From NCBI RefSeq assembly GCF_900107125.1, contig NZ_FNOU01000001.1, positions 124,001 through 188,000 of the forward strand: DNA of 64,000 bases, in the 5' to 3' direction. The stretch's first letter is position 1; every line of letters starts with the position of its first letter. The position numbers and the translations under genes are program-made. Positions 52,953 to 62,800 of the stretch are shown here, piece after piece. Below the pieces are notes generated by a model, which saw only the letters and a list, made by a program, of their open reading frames with translations, searched no databases and was not told the DNA's origin. This DNA is from Eubacterium barkeri (GTDB lineage: Bacteria; Bacillota; Clostridia; Eubacteriales; Eubacteriaceae).

Positions 52953-52990
52953 AAAAGCGTTGCGATAGCCCAGGCTGTCGCAACGCTTTT
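52953..52990. terminator. Bidirectional terminator
   Basis: AAAAGCGTTGCGA pairs perfectly with TCGCAACGCTTTT between rubredoxin and the converging DUF554 gene. Confidence 0.85.
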
Positions 52991-52991
52991 C

Positions 52992-53696
52992 TTATGCACC
53001 TATCCAGGTTGGCAGTATCCCCAAGAGCCACAAAATAGGTACGGGCAAAAAAACGCCGGGTAAGAGATTGCCCAGGGCGATTTTTTTGATATCCAGCAAA
53101 TTGAAGGCGATGCCCAGCATTAAAATGCCCCCGACGGCATTCATTTCAGCAATCATGCTTTGGGTCAGAAAGGGCTCCACCACGCCTGCGGCCATGGTGA
53201 TACACCCCTGATAAATAAACAGCGGGATGATGGAAAACAGTACGCCGATGCCCAGGGTGGAGGTGAGGATGATGGAGAAAATACCATCGAGAAGGGCCTT
53301 GGTGGCTAGAATGGTGATGTCTCCGGAGATGCCGTCGGCAATGGAGCCCATAATGGCCATGGAGCCAGTGCAGTAGAGCAGGGTAGCGGTAACAAATCCC
53401 TGGGCAAAGGTGCTGCCATCTCCCTGGGAAAAGCGATCCTGGAGGCGTGCGCCGGCGTGTTCCAGGTGCTGCTCCACCCGTAGCCCCTCTCCGATGAGGG
53501 CTCCCAAGGCAACAGAGACCAGGGGAATCAGGATGTTTTCTGTTTGGATTCCCATGGTAATCCCGATTAAAAAGATTCCCAGACTAAGGCCGTGGGTAAT
53601 GGTGTTCGAAAAGCGTGGGGGAATGCCTTTTTTGAGTAGTAAGCCGAGAAAGCTGCCCCCGGCAATGGCGCCGACGTTGATGATGGTACCGAGCAT
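52992..53696 (-). CDS. DUF554 family membrane protein
   Basis: The 234-residue protein has six or seven hydrophobic helices, with the family start GTIINVGAIAGGSFLGLLLK and glycine-rich SVALGALIGEGLRVE. A YdfK-like DUF554 member of unknown function, possibly a transporter. AGGGAGGT precedes the ATG. Monocistronic, bounded by the terminator on its 3' side. Confidence 0.88.
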   Translation of the reverse strand: MLGTIINVGAIAGGSFLGLLLKKGIPPRFSNTITHGLSLGIFLIGITMGIQTENILIPLVSVALGALIGEGLRVEQHLEHAGARLQDRFSQGDGSTFAQGFVTATLLYCTGSMAIMGSIADGISGDITILATKALLDGIFSIILTSTLGIGVLFSIIPLFIYQGCITMAAGVVEPFLTQSMIAEMNAVGGILMLGIAFNLLDIKKIALGNLLPGVFLPVPILWLLGILPTWIGA

Positions 53697-53833
53697 GGAT
53701 GACCTCCCTTATTTTTGTCTGAATCTATGATAGCATATTTTTACTGGGATTTTACCGACTCTTTAAAAAAGCTTTTTCTTTTTAATGGTATAATAATAGT
53801 ATTATTTTTGAGATTGGAGGGAAATGAAAAACC

Positions 53834-55378
53834 ATGATTAAACGCTTTGCAGCAATCTATATTGGTTCCAGTAAATGTGAGATGGTGGTGGGCCAGCGGG
53901 GAAAGGGCACCATTAACATTTTGGACCGGACCATGTACCCCATCGATTTTGGAAGGCAGAGCTTTTCCCGGGGGACCATCACCTTCCAGTCGGTTTATGC
54001 CCTAAGCCGGATCTTGAATGAATATATCGAAATTGCCGAGGCTTCGGCGGTGGATGAAATTGAGATTATCGGCACCGCCGCCCTGAGGGAGGCCATTAAC
54101 CGGGATTATGTATTGGAGCAAATCCGGGTATTTACTGGTGGGCATTCGGTCCGCCTCCTTAAACGGGAGGAGGAAACAGAGCTGCTCTTTCGATATATGG
54201 CCCATATCTGCGGCCAGGAAATCCTGGCACCAGAGGAGGATACGGTGCTGACCGCCATTTCCAGTGGAAGCATTGCTGTGGCCCTTGTCAGTGGGGGCAC
54301 CATTACCACCTTACAGAATGAAGAAATGGGTTATCTCAAGCTGATGGCCTTATACAAGACCATGGAGGAGCGGACCGGGAATTTTGAATCCCTGCTGACG
54401 GATTTTATCGCCATTCGGACCCGGGATTTTAAAAAGAATCTGGAAAAGCGGTCGGTGGCGAATTTAGTCGTCACCTCCCACGATGTGGAAAACCTGGCGG
54501 CCCTGTGTGAGATTAAGCCAGCCCCAGAGGGATATTTTGAAGTGCCGGAAGCGACCTTAACGAAACTGCGTAAAGAAATATCAAACTTGTCCGCGGGACA
54601 GCTCCAGAAGCGATACCCGGTCCTCGGTCCCTATCAGGCAGAAACCATCCGACACACCCTGCTGTTGGTGTTAAAGCTCATGGCGGATACGGGGGTGCAT
54701 CAGGTAAAGCTGGTGCGATTATCTGTGTGTGATGCCCAATTGGAATTTAAGATGGGCATTGGAAAGACCCGGGAGCTGGATAAATGGATTGATGCCAGCA
54801 GCATCGCCTCGGCACGGTATATGGCCAGGCGATATCTGGTGGATCAGGCCCATAATGCAGCGGTGGAAAAAATAGCCCTGCGTCTCTTTGGGGCCCTTAA
54901 GGGCCAGTACCAAATGGGCCGGACCGAGGAGCAGTTCCTAAGGCTGGCGGCCATCCTGCTGGATATTGGGCGATTTGTTGGAGAGGATGATGGGGGATGT
55001 TTAAACCGCCGTATCATTGAGAGCTCGGATATCATCGGGCTGGATGCCCGGGAAAAAAGGGTGCTGGGCCGGATTGTGGACGGGGTCCGCCTGGCTACCT
55101 TTGAGAAGGTGGAGGATGATGAGGAGCTGCAGGTGACAGAGCGCCTCCAGGTGGCTAAGATCATTGCCATCCTTAAGCTGGCCACGGCCTTGGATAAAAG
55201 CCACAAGCAGAAGGTGGATAAGATTCGGTGTCATCTGGATGCCAAGGCCTTTGAGGTGACGGTACAAACCAAGGGCAATATCCAGCTGGAGGAATATTAT
55301 TTCGCCCTGGGGGCCCAGGCCATGAAGGACGTCTACGGTATTGAACCAAGTTTACGTGTAAAGAGGGTGAGCATATGA
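53834..55378 (+). CDS. Degenerate Ppx/GppA-like protein with HD-type C-terminal domain
   Basis: The 514-residue protein has the Ppx/GppA architecture, but key residues are changed. The phosphate-1 motif D-I-G-S-N-S is YIGSSK. The D-I-G-G-G-S motif is AISSGS. The H-D dyad of the C-terminal domain (LLHDIG in relatives) is LLDIG. Exopolyphosphatase activity is therefore doubtful, and it may be a regulatory or binding subunit. First gene of a three-gene polyphosphate operon; its stop overlaps the ppk start (ATGA). TATAAT at 53789 and GGAGGG precede it. Confidence 0.8.
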   Translation: MIKRFAAIYIGSSKCEMVVGQRGKGTINILDRTMYPIDFGRQSFSRGTITFQSVYALSRILNEYIEIAEASAVDEIEIIGTAALREAINRDYVLEQIRVFTGGHSVRLLKREEETELLFRYMAHICGQEILAPEEDTVLTAISSGSIAVALVSGGTITTLQNEEMGYLKLMALYKTMEERTGNFESLLTDFIAIRTRDFKKNLEKRSVANLVVTSHDVENLAALCEIKPAPEGYFEVPEATLTKLRKEISNLSAGQLQKRYPVLGPYQAETIRHTLLLVLKLMADTGVHQVKLVRLSVCDAQLEFKMGIGKTRELDKWIDASSIASARYMARRYLVDQAHNAAVEKIALRLFGALKGQYQMGRTEEQFLRLAAILLDIGRFVGEDDGGCLNRRIIESSDIIGLDAREKRVLGRIVDGVRLATFEKVEDDEELQVTERLQVAKIIAILKLATALDKSHKQKVDKIRCHLDAKAFEVTVQTKGNIQLEEYYFALGAQAMKDVYGIEPSLRVKRVSI

Positions 55379-57510
55379 GAGAAAATTTATACATCAATCG
55401 GGAACGGAGCTGGCTGGATTTTAACTATCGGGTCCTGGAAGAAGCCTACGATAAGACGAATCCTATCATGGATCGTTTTAAATTCCTGGCCATCACCGCC
55501 TCTAACCTCGATGAGTTCTTTATGGTGCGGATCGCTGGGATCATGGACCAGATCGGGGTGGGGTATACCAAAAAAGGCCTGGATGGCAAAACCCCGGTGG
55601 AGCAGCTGACCGAACTAAATGCCATTACCCATGAGATGATGAAACGGCAGTACAATTGCCTGAACAAATCCCTGATTCCAGAGCTTAGCCAGCTGGGAAT
55701 CGAGCTGATGGAGTATGAAGACCTCACCCCTGAAGAGCAGGGGTACGTCGGCCAATATTTCAGTGAATTTTGTTATCCGGTGCTGACCCCCCAGGCCGTG
55801 GACAACAGCCGACCCTTTCCTCTTCTTAAAAATAATCAGGTATATCTATGCATCCAGCTGGCGGATACCCAGTGTGATTTAAATAAGAAGAAAAAAAAGA
55901 AGGGGGAGGATGAGGAGTCATTAATGGCCTTCTTAGAAATCCCCCGGGTACTGGAACGCATCGTCGCTCTGCCTAAAACAGAGGAAGGGGACAATCGCCG
56001 TTATATCTTCATTGAGGATATTATAAGACCCCATGCCGGGGATTTGTTCCCTGGGTATGAGGTGCGCCATATTGGGGAATTCCGGATTACCCGAAATGGG
56101 GACCTGGCCATCGATGAGGATGAAGCCGAGGACCTCCTCATCGAGATTGAAAAATCCATTAAGCAGCGGAAATGGGGGGCCTGTATCAAGATTGAGATTG
56201 AAAAGGGCTTTAATAAAAAAGCCCTGAAGAAGCTCATGGAGGAAATGGATACCCCGGAGCCCTATGTGTATGAGCTTAAGGGGGCTCTGGACCTGACCTG
56301 CTTTATGAAATTCCAGGGGCGTCCGGAGTTTGAGGGACTGCGGGCCAGGGGGTGGAAGCCCATGCCATCGGCGGATTTCTATGGACGGGACGATATTTTT
56401 GAAGTGATCCGGGAGAAGGATCGCCTTCTTCACCATCCCTACCAATCCTTTGACACCGTGGTGGATTTCGTTCGTCAGGCGGCGATGGATCCGGATGTGT
56501 TGGCTATCAAGCAGACCCTGTACCGGGTCAGTGGGGATTCTCCCATTATTGCCGCTCTGATCCAGGCGGCGGAAAATGGCAAGCAGGTGACGGTGCTGGT
56601 GGAGCTGAAGGCCCGGTTTGATGAAGCCAACAATATCGTGTGGGCGAAAAAGCTGGAACGAGCCGGCTGCCATGTCATCTACGGCCTGGTGGGCCTTAAA
56701 ATTCACTGCAAAATGATTCTGGTGGTGCGGAAGGAAAGTGAGGGCATCCGCCGCTACGTCCATTTGGGTACAGGCAATTACAATGATGTCACCGCGGGGC
56801 TGTACACGGATATGGGGATGCTGACGGCCAAGGAAAGCTACGCCTCGGATGTGTCCACCCTCTTTAATTTGCTCTCAGGCTACAGTCACTACACCCTGTG
56901 GAACAAACTGGAGGTGGCACCCACCACCATGCGAGGGGCCTTTATCCGGATGATTTCCCGGGAAATAGACAATGTGTCCATGGGGGGAAAGGGGTTGATC
57001 ATCGCTAAGATGAATGCCCTCATCGATGATGACATTGTGGAACGTCTGTACGCTGCCTCCCAGGCGGGAGTGGAAATCCACCTGATTATCCGGGGGATGT
57101 GCTCCCTGATTCCTGGGATTGCAGGGATCAGCGAAAACATTATCGTTCACAGCATTGTAGGGACCTTCCTAGAGCACAGCCGGATTTATTATTTCTACAA
57201 TCAGGGCGAGGAGGAAATTTACCTCTCCAGTGCGGATTGGATGCAGCGTAACTTAAACCGTCGTATTGAAACCCTCTTTCCCGTAGAGGATGAGGATTTG
57301 AAGAAGGAGCTCTTCCATATTCTGGAGAAAACCTGGCAGGATTCCATCAAGACCCGGATTATGACAAAGTCCGGGGAATATGTTAGAATGGATAAAAGGG
57401 GTAAGGTACTCCTTGAATGTCAGGATTATTTTTGCCGCGAAGCCGAAGAACGTTTCGACGCCGTGAAAAAAGCGATCCAGGGAACTGTGAGGGAGAATCA
57501 TGAAGAATAA
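55375..57510 (+). CDS. ppk: Polyphosphate kinase 1
   Basis: The 711-residue enzyme makes polyphosphate from ATP (reversibly). Domains are N (NRERSWLDFNYRVLEEAYD), head, and two PLD-like catalytic domains. The catalytic His near residue 444 lies in GLKIHCKM, with the phosphate-binding segments HLGTGNYND, HLIIRGMCSLIPG and EHSRIYYF plus SADWMQRNLNRRIE. Length matches Ppk1. Translation is coupled to both neighbours by overlaps. It sits between two Ppx-type proteins, so synthesis and breakdown are co-expressed. Confidence 0.96.
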   Translation: MRENLYINRERSWLDFNYRVLEEAYDKTNPIMDRFKFLAITASNLDEFFMVRIAGIMDQIGVGYTKKGLDGKTPVEQLTELNAITHEMMKRQYNCLNKSLIPELSQLGIELMEYEDLTPEEQGYVGQYFSEFCYPVLTPQAVDNSRPFPLLKNNQVYLCIQLADTQCDLNKKKKKKGEDEESLMAFLEIPRVLERIVALPKTEEGDNRRYIFIEDIIRPHAGDLFPGYEVRHIGEFRITRNGDLAIDEDEAEDLLIEIEKSIKQRKWGACIKIEIEKGFNKKALKKLMEEMDTPEPYVYELKGALDLTCFMKFQGRPEFEGLRARGWKPMPSADFYGRDDIFEVIREKDRLLHHPYQSFDTVVDFVRQAAMDPDVLAIKQTLYRVSGDSPIIAALIQAAENGKQVTVLVELKARFDEANNIVWAKKLERAGCHVIYGLVGLKIHCKMILVVRKESEGIRRYVHLGTGNYNDVTAGLYTDMGMLTAKESYASDVSTLFNLLSGYSHYTLWNKLEVAPTTMRGAFIRMISREIDNVSMGGKGLIIAKMNALIDDDIVERLYAASQAGVEIHLIIRGMCSLIPGIAGISENIIVHSIVGTFLEHSRIYYFYNQGEEEIYLSSADWMQRNLNRRIETLFPVEDEDLKKELFHILEKTWQDSIKTRIMTKSGEYVRMDKRGKVLLECQDYFCREAEERFDAVKKAIQGTVRENHEE

Positions 57511-59029
57511 TATCGGCGTCATTGACATTGGCTCCAACAGCGTCCATTTGGTGGTGGCCAAATGCTATGACGACTATGGCAATTATACGATTATTGATGA
57601 TGCTAAGGTCAATGTGCGGCTGTGTGAAGGACTGAGTGAAACCGGACGCTTGAGCGAGGAGCGTATGGCTTTGGGAGAGGAAACCCTGGCTATGTTCGCC
57701 CGGATGTGCGATGCCTACGGTCTTATCGAGGTGGTGGCAGTGGCCACTGCCGCTGTGCGAAAGGCTGAGAACGGGGCGGAATTTGTTAAACGGATCAAGG
57801 AAAAGGTGGGTATCGATATTCAGGTGATTCCCGGAGAAATGGAAGCCCAAATGGATTATCTGGGGACCATTAACAGCATCGATATCCAGGATGCCCTGCT
57901 CATGGACATTGGCGGCGGCAGTGTGGAATTCGTGCTGATTAAAAATCGGCAGAAGGTGGATGCCATCAGCCTGCCCTTTGGCTCCATTGATCTGGCGGAG
58001 AAATTTGATCTGGCCGATGTGGCCACCCCAGAAAAGCTGGATCGGCTGTCGGCCTTCCTGGACGGTGCCCTGTGCCAGTACGATTTATTCAAAAAGGCCA
58101 AAAGCTTACCGGTTCTGGGGGTCGGCGGCACCATTCGAAATATTGGCCGTATCTATCGCCGTGCCCTGGATTACCCTTTGGAAATTGCCCATAATTACCA
58201 GATGGATTTGGATGCCGTCAAGAGCGTTTGCAAGACCGCGGCGGAGCTGAACCTGGAGGGGCGTCGGGAGCTCAAGGGCTTGTCCAAGGGACGCAGTGAT
58301 ATTTTCATTGGAGCCAGCCATGCCGTGATGATGGTCATGGAGCGCATTGGCTCAAAGTCCCTGGTCATCTCCGATGCCGGGGTCCGGGATGGTTTGATTT
58401 ATACCTACTTCGGCCGTACCGAAGGGGACCTCATCGATCATATTTTTGAATCCTCCCTGGGCTATGCCGTGGATCGTTTTACGGTGAATATTCCCCACGC
58501 CCGGCATATTTATAAGCTGTCCGATCAGCTTTATACCCAGCTTGAGCCCATCCATGGGGTGAACGGCAGCCTGGACCGCATTCGGAAGACCAGTGCCATG
58601 CTCCACGATGCAGGGATCATGATTCAGTACAATAACCACCATGAGCACAGCTTTTATCTGATTCTGAGTGCGGGGATCAATGGCCTCACTCAGAAGGAGC
58701 TGCTCATGAGTGCCTTTGTGGCTCTCAATCACCGGACCCAGAAAAAAATAAAAATTGATGCCATTTACACCTCCATGCTGGATAAAAGGGACTTGGAAAT
58801 CATCGATTTACTCAGCCTGTTTCTGCAAATTGCCGAGTATCTGGACCGTAGTATGGACGGTATCGTCACGGATTTATCCTGTGAAATCCAGGAGGACACC
58901 GTGGTTCTCCATGTCATCAGCAAGGAAGCCTCTGTCTTTACGGATATGATTATCAGTGAGTGCGGCAAGAAGTTCAAGCGGGTCATGGGGAAAGAGCTTT
59001 TCATCGAGAATGTCATTGAAGGGGTATAA
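57500..59029 (+). CDS. ppx: Exopolyphosphatase / Ppx-GppA phosphatase
   Basis: The 509-residue enzyme removes terminal phosphate from polyphosphate, or pppGpp. The intact motifs are VIDIGSNSVHLVV, AAVRKAENG, PGEMEAQMDYLG and LLMDIGGGSVEFV. The C-terminal HD-type domain has MLHDAGIMI and HHEHSFYLI. It starts within the last codons of ppk (11-nt overlap) with GAGGGAGA upstream. It is the functional counterpart of the degenerate paralogue at the head of the operon. Confidence 0.93.
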   Translation: MKNNIGVIDIGSNSVHLVVAKCYDDYGNYTIIDDAKVNVRLCEGLSETGRLSEERMALGEETLAMFARMCDAYGLIEVVAVATAAVRKAENGAEFVKRIKEKVGIDIQVIPGEMEAQMDYLGTINSIDIQDALLMDIGGGSVEFVLIKNRQKVDAISLPFGSIDLAEKFDLADVATPEKLDRLSAFLDGALCQYDLFKKAKSLPVLGVGGTIRNIGRIYRRALDYPLEIAHNYQMDLDAVKSVCKTAAELNLEGRRELKGLSKGRSDIFIGASHAVMMVMERIGSKSLVISDAGVRDGLIYTYFGRTEGDLIDHIFESSLGYAVDRFTVNIPHARHIYKLSDQLYTQLEPIHGVNGSLDRIRKTSAMLHDAGIMIQYNNHHEHSFYLILSAGINGLTQKELLMSAFVALNHRTQKKIKIDAIYTSMLDKRDLEIIDLLSLFLQIAEYLDRSMDGIVTDLSCEIQEDTVVLHVISKEASVFTDMIISECGKKFKRVMGKELFIENVIEGV

Positions 59030-59043
59030 ACAAAAGCGTCGTA

Positions 59044-59335
59044 AAACCGGCTTTTAGCCGGTTTCAAAGCGTAGACAAAGTGCCTTAGCGCGGTCAAGGA
59101 GAGGATAAAAAAGATTCACCCCGGACCCCAGACGCTGATGAACGAAGGGAAAGTCCTCAGTCGTCAGTGCGCAAAACCTTCGGTTTTGATAAGGTTTAGG
59201 GCAGGTTTGCTTTCTTAATTTGATGAAAGCCCAAGACGCCAGCCCGCAGGGGCGCCGGGGTTCTCGTATTTTTATCATCACCCTGACCTGGGTTTGTCGA
59301 CAGTCTGAAACCGGCTTTTAGCCGGTTTTATTTTT
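59044..59335 (+). ncRNA. Candidate long rod-shaped structured RNA with terminator
   Basis: Between ppx and the STAS gene, nested complementary blocks occur in strict order. GGTTTCA (59060) pairs with TGAAACC (59306), GACAAA (59074) with TTTGTC (59293), and GGTCA (59092) with TGACC (59284). GATAAAAA (59104) pairs with TTTTTATC (59269), and ACCCCGG (59118) with CCGGGGT (59255). A 7-bp hairpin CAAAACC-TTC-GGTTTTG lies in the apical part. Identical hairpins AAACCGGC-N5-GCCGGTTT flank it (59044, 59308), and the second ends in a T-run. It has no SRP, RNase P or tmRNA core motif that I can find. A minus-strand frame of 75 codons overlaps it but lacks support. Confidence 0.5.
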
Positions 59336-59367
59336 TTATTAAAAACAATCTTTTTATTGTAAATGTT

Positions 59368-59396
59368 TTGCCCGCGTCCTCATTCGATGATAGAAT
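59368..59396 (+). promoter_or_regulatory. Promoter of the STAS gene
   Basis: TTGCCC and TAGAAT are separated by 17 nt, 42 nt before the ATG. An ACAAT-N6-ATTGT dyad lies just upstream (59345-59360). Confidence 0.5.
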
Positions 59397-59438
59397 AGCA
59401 ATATTGAAAAAACATTAAAAAGTGTGGAGGTATCGCAA

Positions 59439-59741
59439 ATGACGATTGCAACAACTCTTGAGGATCAAACCCTTCTGGCTGCTTTGGATGGCCGTTTGGA
59501 CACCAGCAGCAGTCCGGAATTGCTGGAAGCGTTAAAGGACCAGAGTGCCGGGGTGGAAACCTTGGTGTTAGATTTTGAACAGATTGATTATATCTCCAGC
59601 GCCGGCATCCGGGCGGTGCTCATTTTACACAAGCAGATGGCGGCCCAGGGAGGGGCTTTAATTTTGCGCCATTTGAACAGCAGTGTGATGAGTGTGTTGA
59701 AAATGACAAAGCTGGACACTGTTTTCGCCATCGAAAAATAA
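59439..59741 (+). CDS. STAS-domain protein (anti-sigma factor antagonist type)
   Basis: The 100-residue single-domain protein has a beta-strand, GRLDTSSSPEL, then DYISSAGIRAVLIL, the phosphorylatable-Ser motif of SpoIIAA/RsbV-like antagonists. ATG 59439 has GGAGG at 8 nt; a GTG five codons earlier is in frame but without a site. No kinase (RsbW-like) or phosphatase (SpoIIE-like) gene is visible in the window. It precedes the NRPS by 88 nt, so it may regulate peptide synthesis or be co-expressed. Confidence 0.9.
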   Translation: MTIATTLEDQTLLAALDGRLDTSSSPELLEALKDQSAGVETLVLDFEQIDYISSAGIRAVLILHKQMAAQGGALILRHLNSSVMSVLKMTKLDTVFAIEK

Positions 59742-59829
59742 TAGGGCTACCGATGTTGTGCCAGAAATGGTCGCTGGGTTACCGGTTTTATCGCGGGAAA
59801 AATTAGATTTGGATTGAAAAGAGGTTGAA

Positions 59830-62800
59830 ATGACAATATATTACCCCTGTACCCATCCTCAAAAAAGGATTTTATACACCGAGCTCATCGGTGATGCCAT
59901 CAATTTATTTTCTTTTGCAGGAATGATGGTCTTTGAAACAACCGATGTCGGCCGCATTCAGGCGGCAGTTATTAAGGCCATGGAAGAAACCCCGAATTTT
60001 TCATTACGTTTTCGGATGGATGATGCCGGAACATTGTTTTTTTACAAGGGCCCAGAGGGTGTGGCAATTGAGGAGGTGGAGAATGGCCATCCGGCCATCC
60101 ACACCTTTGATACGCTGTATGACTGTCCCCTTTACCATTTCTGCATCTATCCTACGGATCAGGGCTACACCCTTCAGATGAGCTTCCACCATAGCCTGTG
60201 TGACGGAACCGGCTTAGATCTTTTCGCCCAAAAGGTGTGGAGCTGGTATGAAAAGGGGGTATCCCTGTCCACCGTGGACCGCCCCTATGAAGAGTACGCC
60301 GACTGCGAAAAGCGGTATCTGGCTTCCGAGGCATGCACCGCTGACCGGGAGTATTGGCATTCGACACTGGCCGATGCCGGGGATTTAGCCAGTGAACCCC
60401 GGGGAGCAGAGGGGGATTATACCCGGGGCTACGCGGTGTTTAAGCTGCCTGAGGCGTTAACTCAGCAGATTGGCGAATTCCTTGACCAGCAGGCGACGCA
60501 TTATTCGCCCTTTCTCTTTGCCCTGACGGCCATGGGTATGTTTTTAGCCAAACGCAATGGCAAACCAGGCATCCTGTTAAACCTGGGGGAGGGCGGACGG
60601 CGCCATTTAGAGGATTTCTCCCAAACCACGGGGATGTTCACCAGCCTGGTGCCCCTGAAATTAAGTTTTCCAGAGGATGAAGATTTAACAGGCTGCCTGA
60701 AAGCGACCAAGGGGGCTTTTAAGGCGGCCCTGGGTCATAGCCGCTACCCCTATGATATTCTGAGCCAAGAAATGCTGGAGGCCGGCGTGGATATTGGCGC
60801 CAGTGCCGCGGCTTCTATCGTCTCCAATGCTTACAATCCGGCCAGTCACCTGGCCCGGACTCTGTATGCCGACCAGGCGGCAGAAAACCTGACCATCCGC
60901 ATTAATCCGGATGTGCCGGGGCAGGATGCCCTGGTATCCTTTGGCTTAGAGTATCAAAGGGCCTGCTACACCGAGGCACAGGTAGAAAAAATAGGTGAAG
61001 CCTTCTTAGACTATATGACAGCGCTGGTGGAGGAGCCAGCGGTTGCCTTTGGAAAGCGGTCCATCGACCCGGCGGTGATGGTGCCGGTGGAAAAGGCCAA
61101 TGGGCAGCCAGTGGCAGATGCAGAGGAAATTACCCGGCTGGAGCGCTTTAACGCTACCGAACGGCCCTACGATGTCACTGCAACCCTGGTGGATTTGTTC
61201 AGAAACCAGGCTCAAAAAACACCAGAGGCTCTTTGTGTGGTTTATAAGAACCGCCGGTATACCTACGCCCAGGTGGACCGGCTGTCGGATAATCTGGCCC
61301 GTTATATCGCAGGGCAGGGCCTGGACACCGGGGATGTCGTATCCATTCTGATCCCCCGGTGTGAGTACATGGCCATTGCCTCCCTGGGGGTCTTAAAGGC
61401 CGGGTGTGCCTATCAGCCCCTGGACCCGGATTATCCCCGGGAGCGGCTATCCTTTATGATGACGGATGCCAGGGCAAAGCTCCTCATTACCGATGCCACC
61501 CTGAGGGAGCGGGTGCCTGATTATACCGGGGCGGTGCTGACCACCGATGCCATCCTGGGACTGCCTGGGTACGGTCCCTTACCTGGGGGACCCGCAGCCG
61601 AGGATTTATATATCCTACTCTACACCTCGGGCTCTACGGGGACTCCCAAGGGCTGCATGCTCCGCCATGAGAACATGGTGAATTTCTGCCATTGGTACCA
61701 CCGTTACTACGGCCTGACCGAAGCGGACCGGGTGGCGGCCTATGCCAGCTACGGCTTTGACGCCTCTATGATGGATACCTGGCCGGCTCTGACCCGGGGT
61801 GCGGCCATGTATATCGTCCCAGAGGAAATCCGTCTGGATTTACTGGCGCTCAACGATTATTTTGAGGAAAACGGTATTACCATCGCCTTTATCACAACCC
61901 AGGTGGGGCGCCAATTTGCCACCTGTATTGAGAAAACCAGCCTGCGCCATTTAAGTGTGGGGGGAGAGGCCCTGGTTCCCTGCGCACCGCCGGTCGCCTA
62001 TCACCTCCATAACCTCTATGGCCCCACAGAGTGCACCATTTTGGCCACGGCCAGTGAGGTCACCCGTCTTTATGAAAAATCCGTGCCCATTGGAGGGCCC
62101 ATTGACAATACCAAGCTGTATGTGGTGGATGGGAAAATGCGACGGGTGCCCGTGGGGGTGCCGGGAGAGCTGTGCATTGCCGGGGTACTGGTGTGTGGGG
62201 GCTACCTGGGGCGACCAGAGCTCACTGCAGAAAAATTCATCCCCAATCCCTTTGATACCGACCCGGCCTACGCCAGACTCTACCGCACCGGAGATGTGGT
62301 GAAGTGGCTGTCCGATGGCCGTATCCAATTTGTGGGTCGAGAGGATGGACAGGTTAAAATTCGGGGCTTCCGTATCGAGCTGACGGAGATTGAGCAAAAA
62401 ATCCGGGATTACCCGGGGATTAGGGATACTACGGTTATCGCCTGTGACGAGGAGGGGGGCGGAAAATATGTGGTGGCCTACGTGGTTTCGGACACCCCGG
62501 TGTCCATCCCGGATCTCAATGCCTTTATCGCAGCGGAAAAGCCGGCCTATATGGTGCCGGCGGTCACCATGCAGATTGACACCATCCCCCTGACACCGAA
62601 TATGAAGGTGGATCAGCGGGCGCTGCCAGTACCAAACCGGGTGTTCGAGGATATGACGCCCCCCCAGACCCCATTGCAGGAAAAAATCCATAGTCTCTTG
62701 GCCGAGGTGGTGGGATCTTCTGCCTTTGGCATCGATACGGATATTTACGAAGCGGGGCTGACCTCCATCGGAGCGGTGAAGCTGGGCGTTGTCTTTTCCA

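Noticed and set aside
59054-59281. Minus-strand 75-codon open frame over the candidate RNA
   Set aside because: It has no good ribosome site or family match, and the nested base pairing explains the sequence constraint better. Kept only as an alternative.
59044-59335. Assignment of the structured region to RNase P, SRP RNA, tmRNA or 6S RNA
   Set aside because: The GGAAAGUCC-like string is isolated and the other RNase P core motifs are missing. There is no SRP domain IV consensus and no tmRNA tag frame, and the length is larger than usual 6S.
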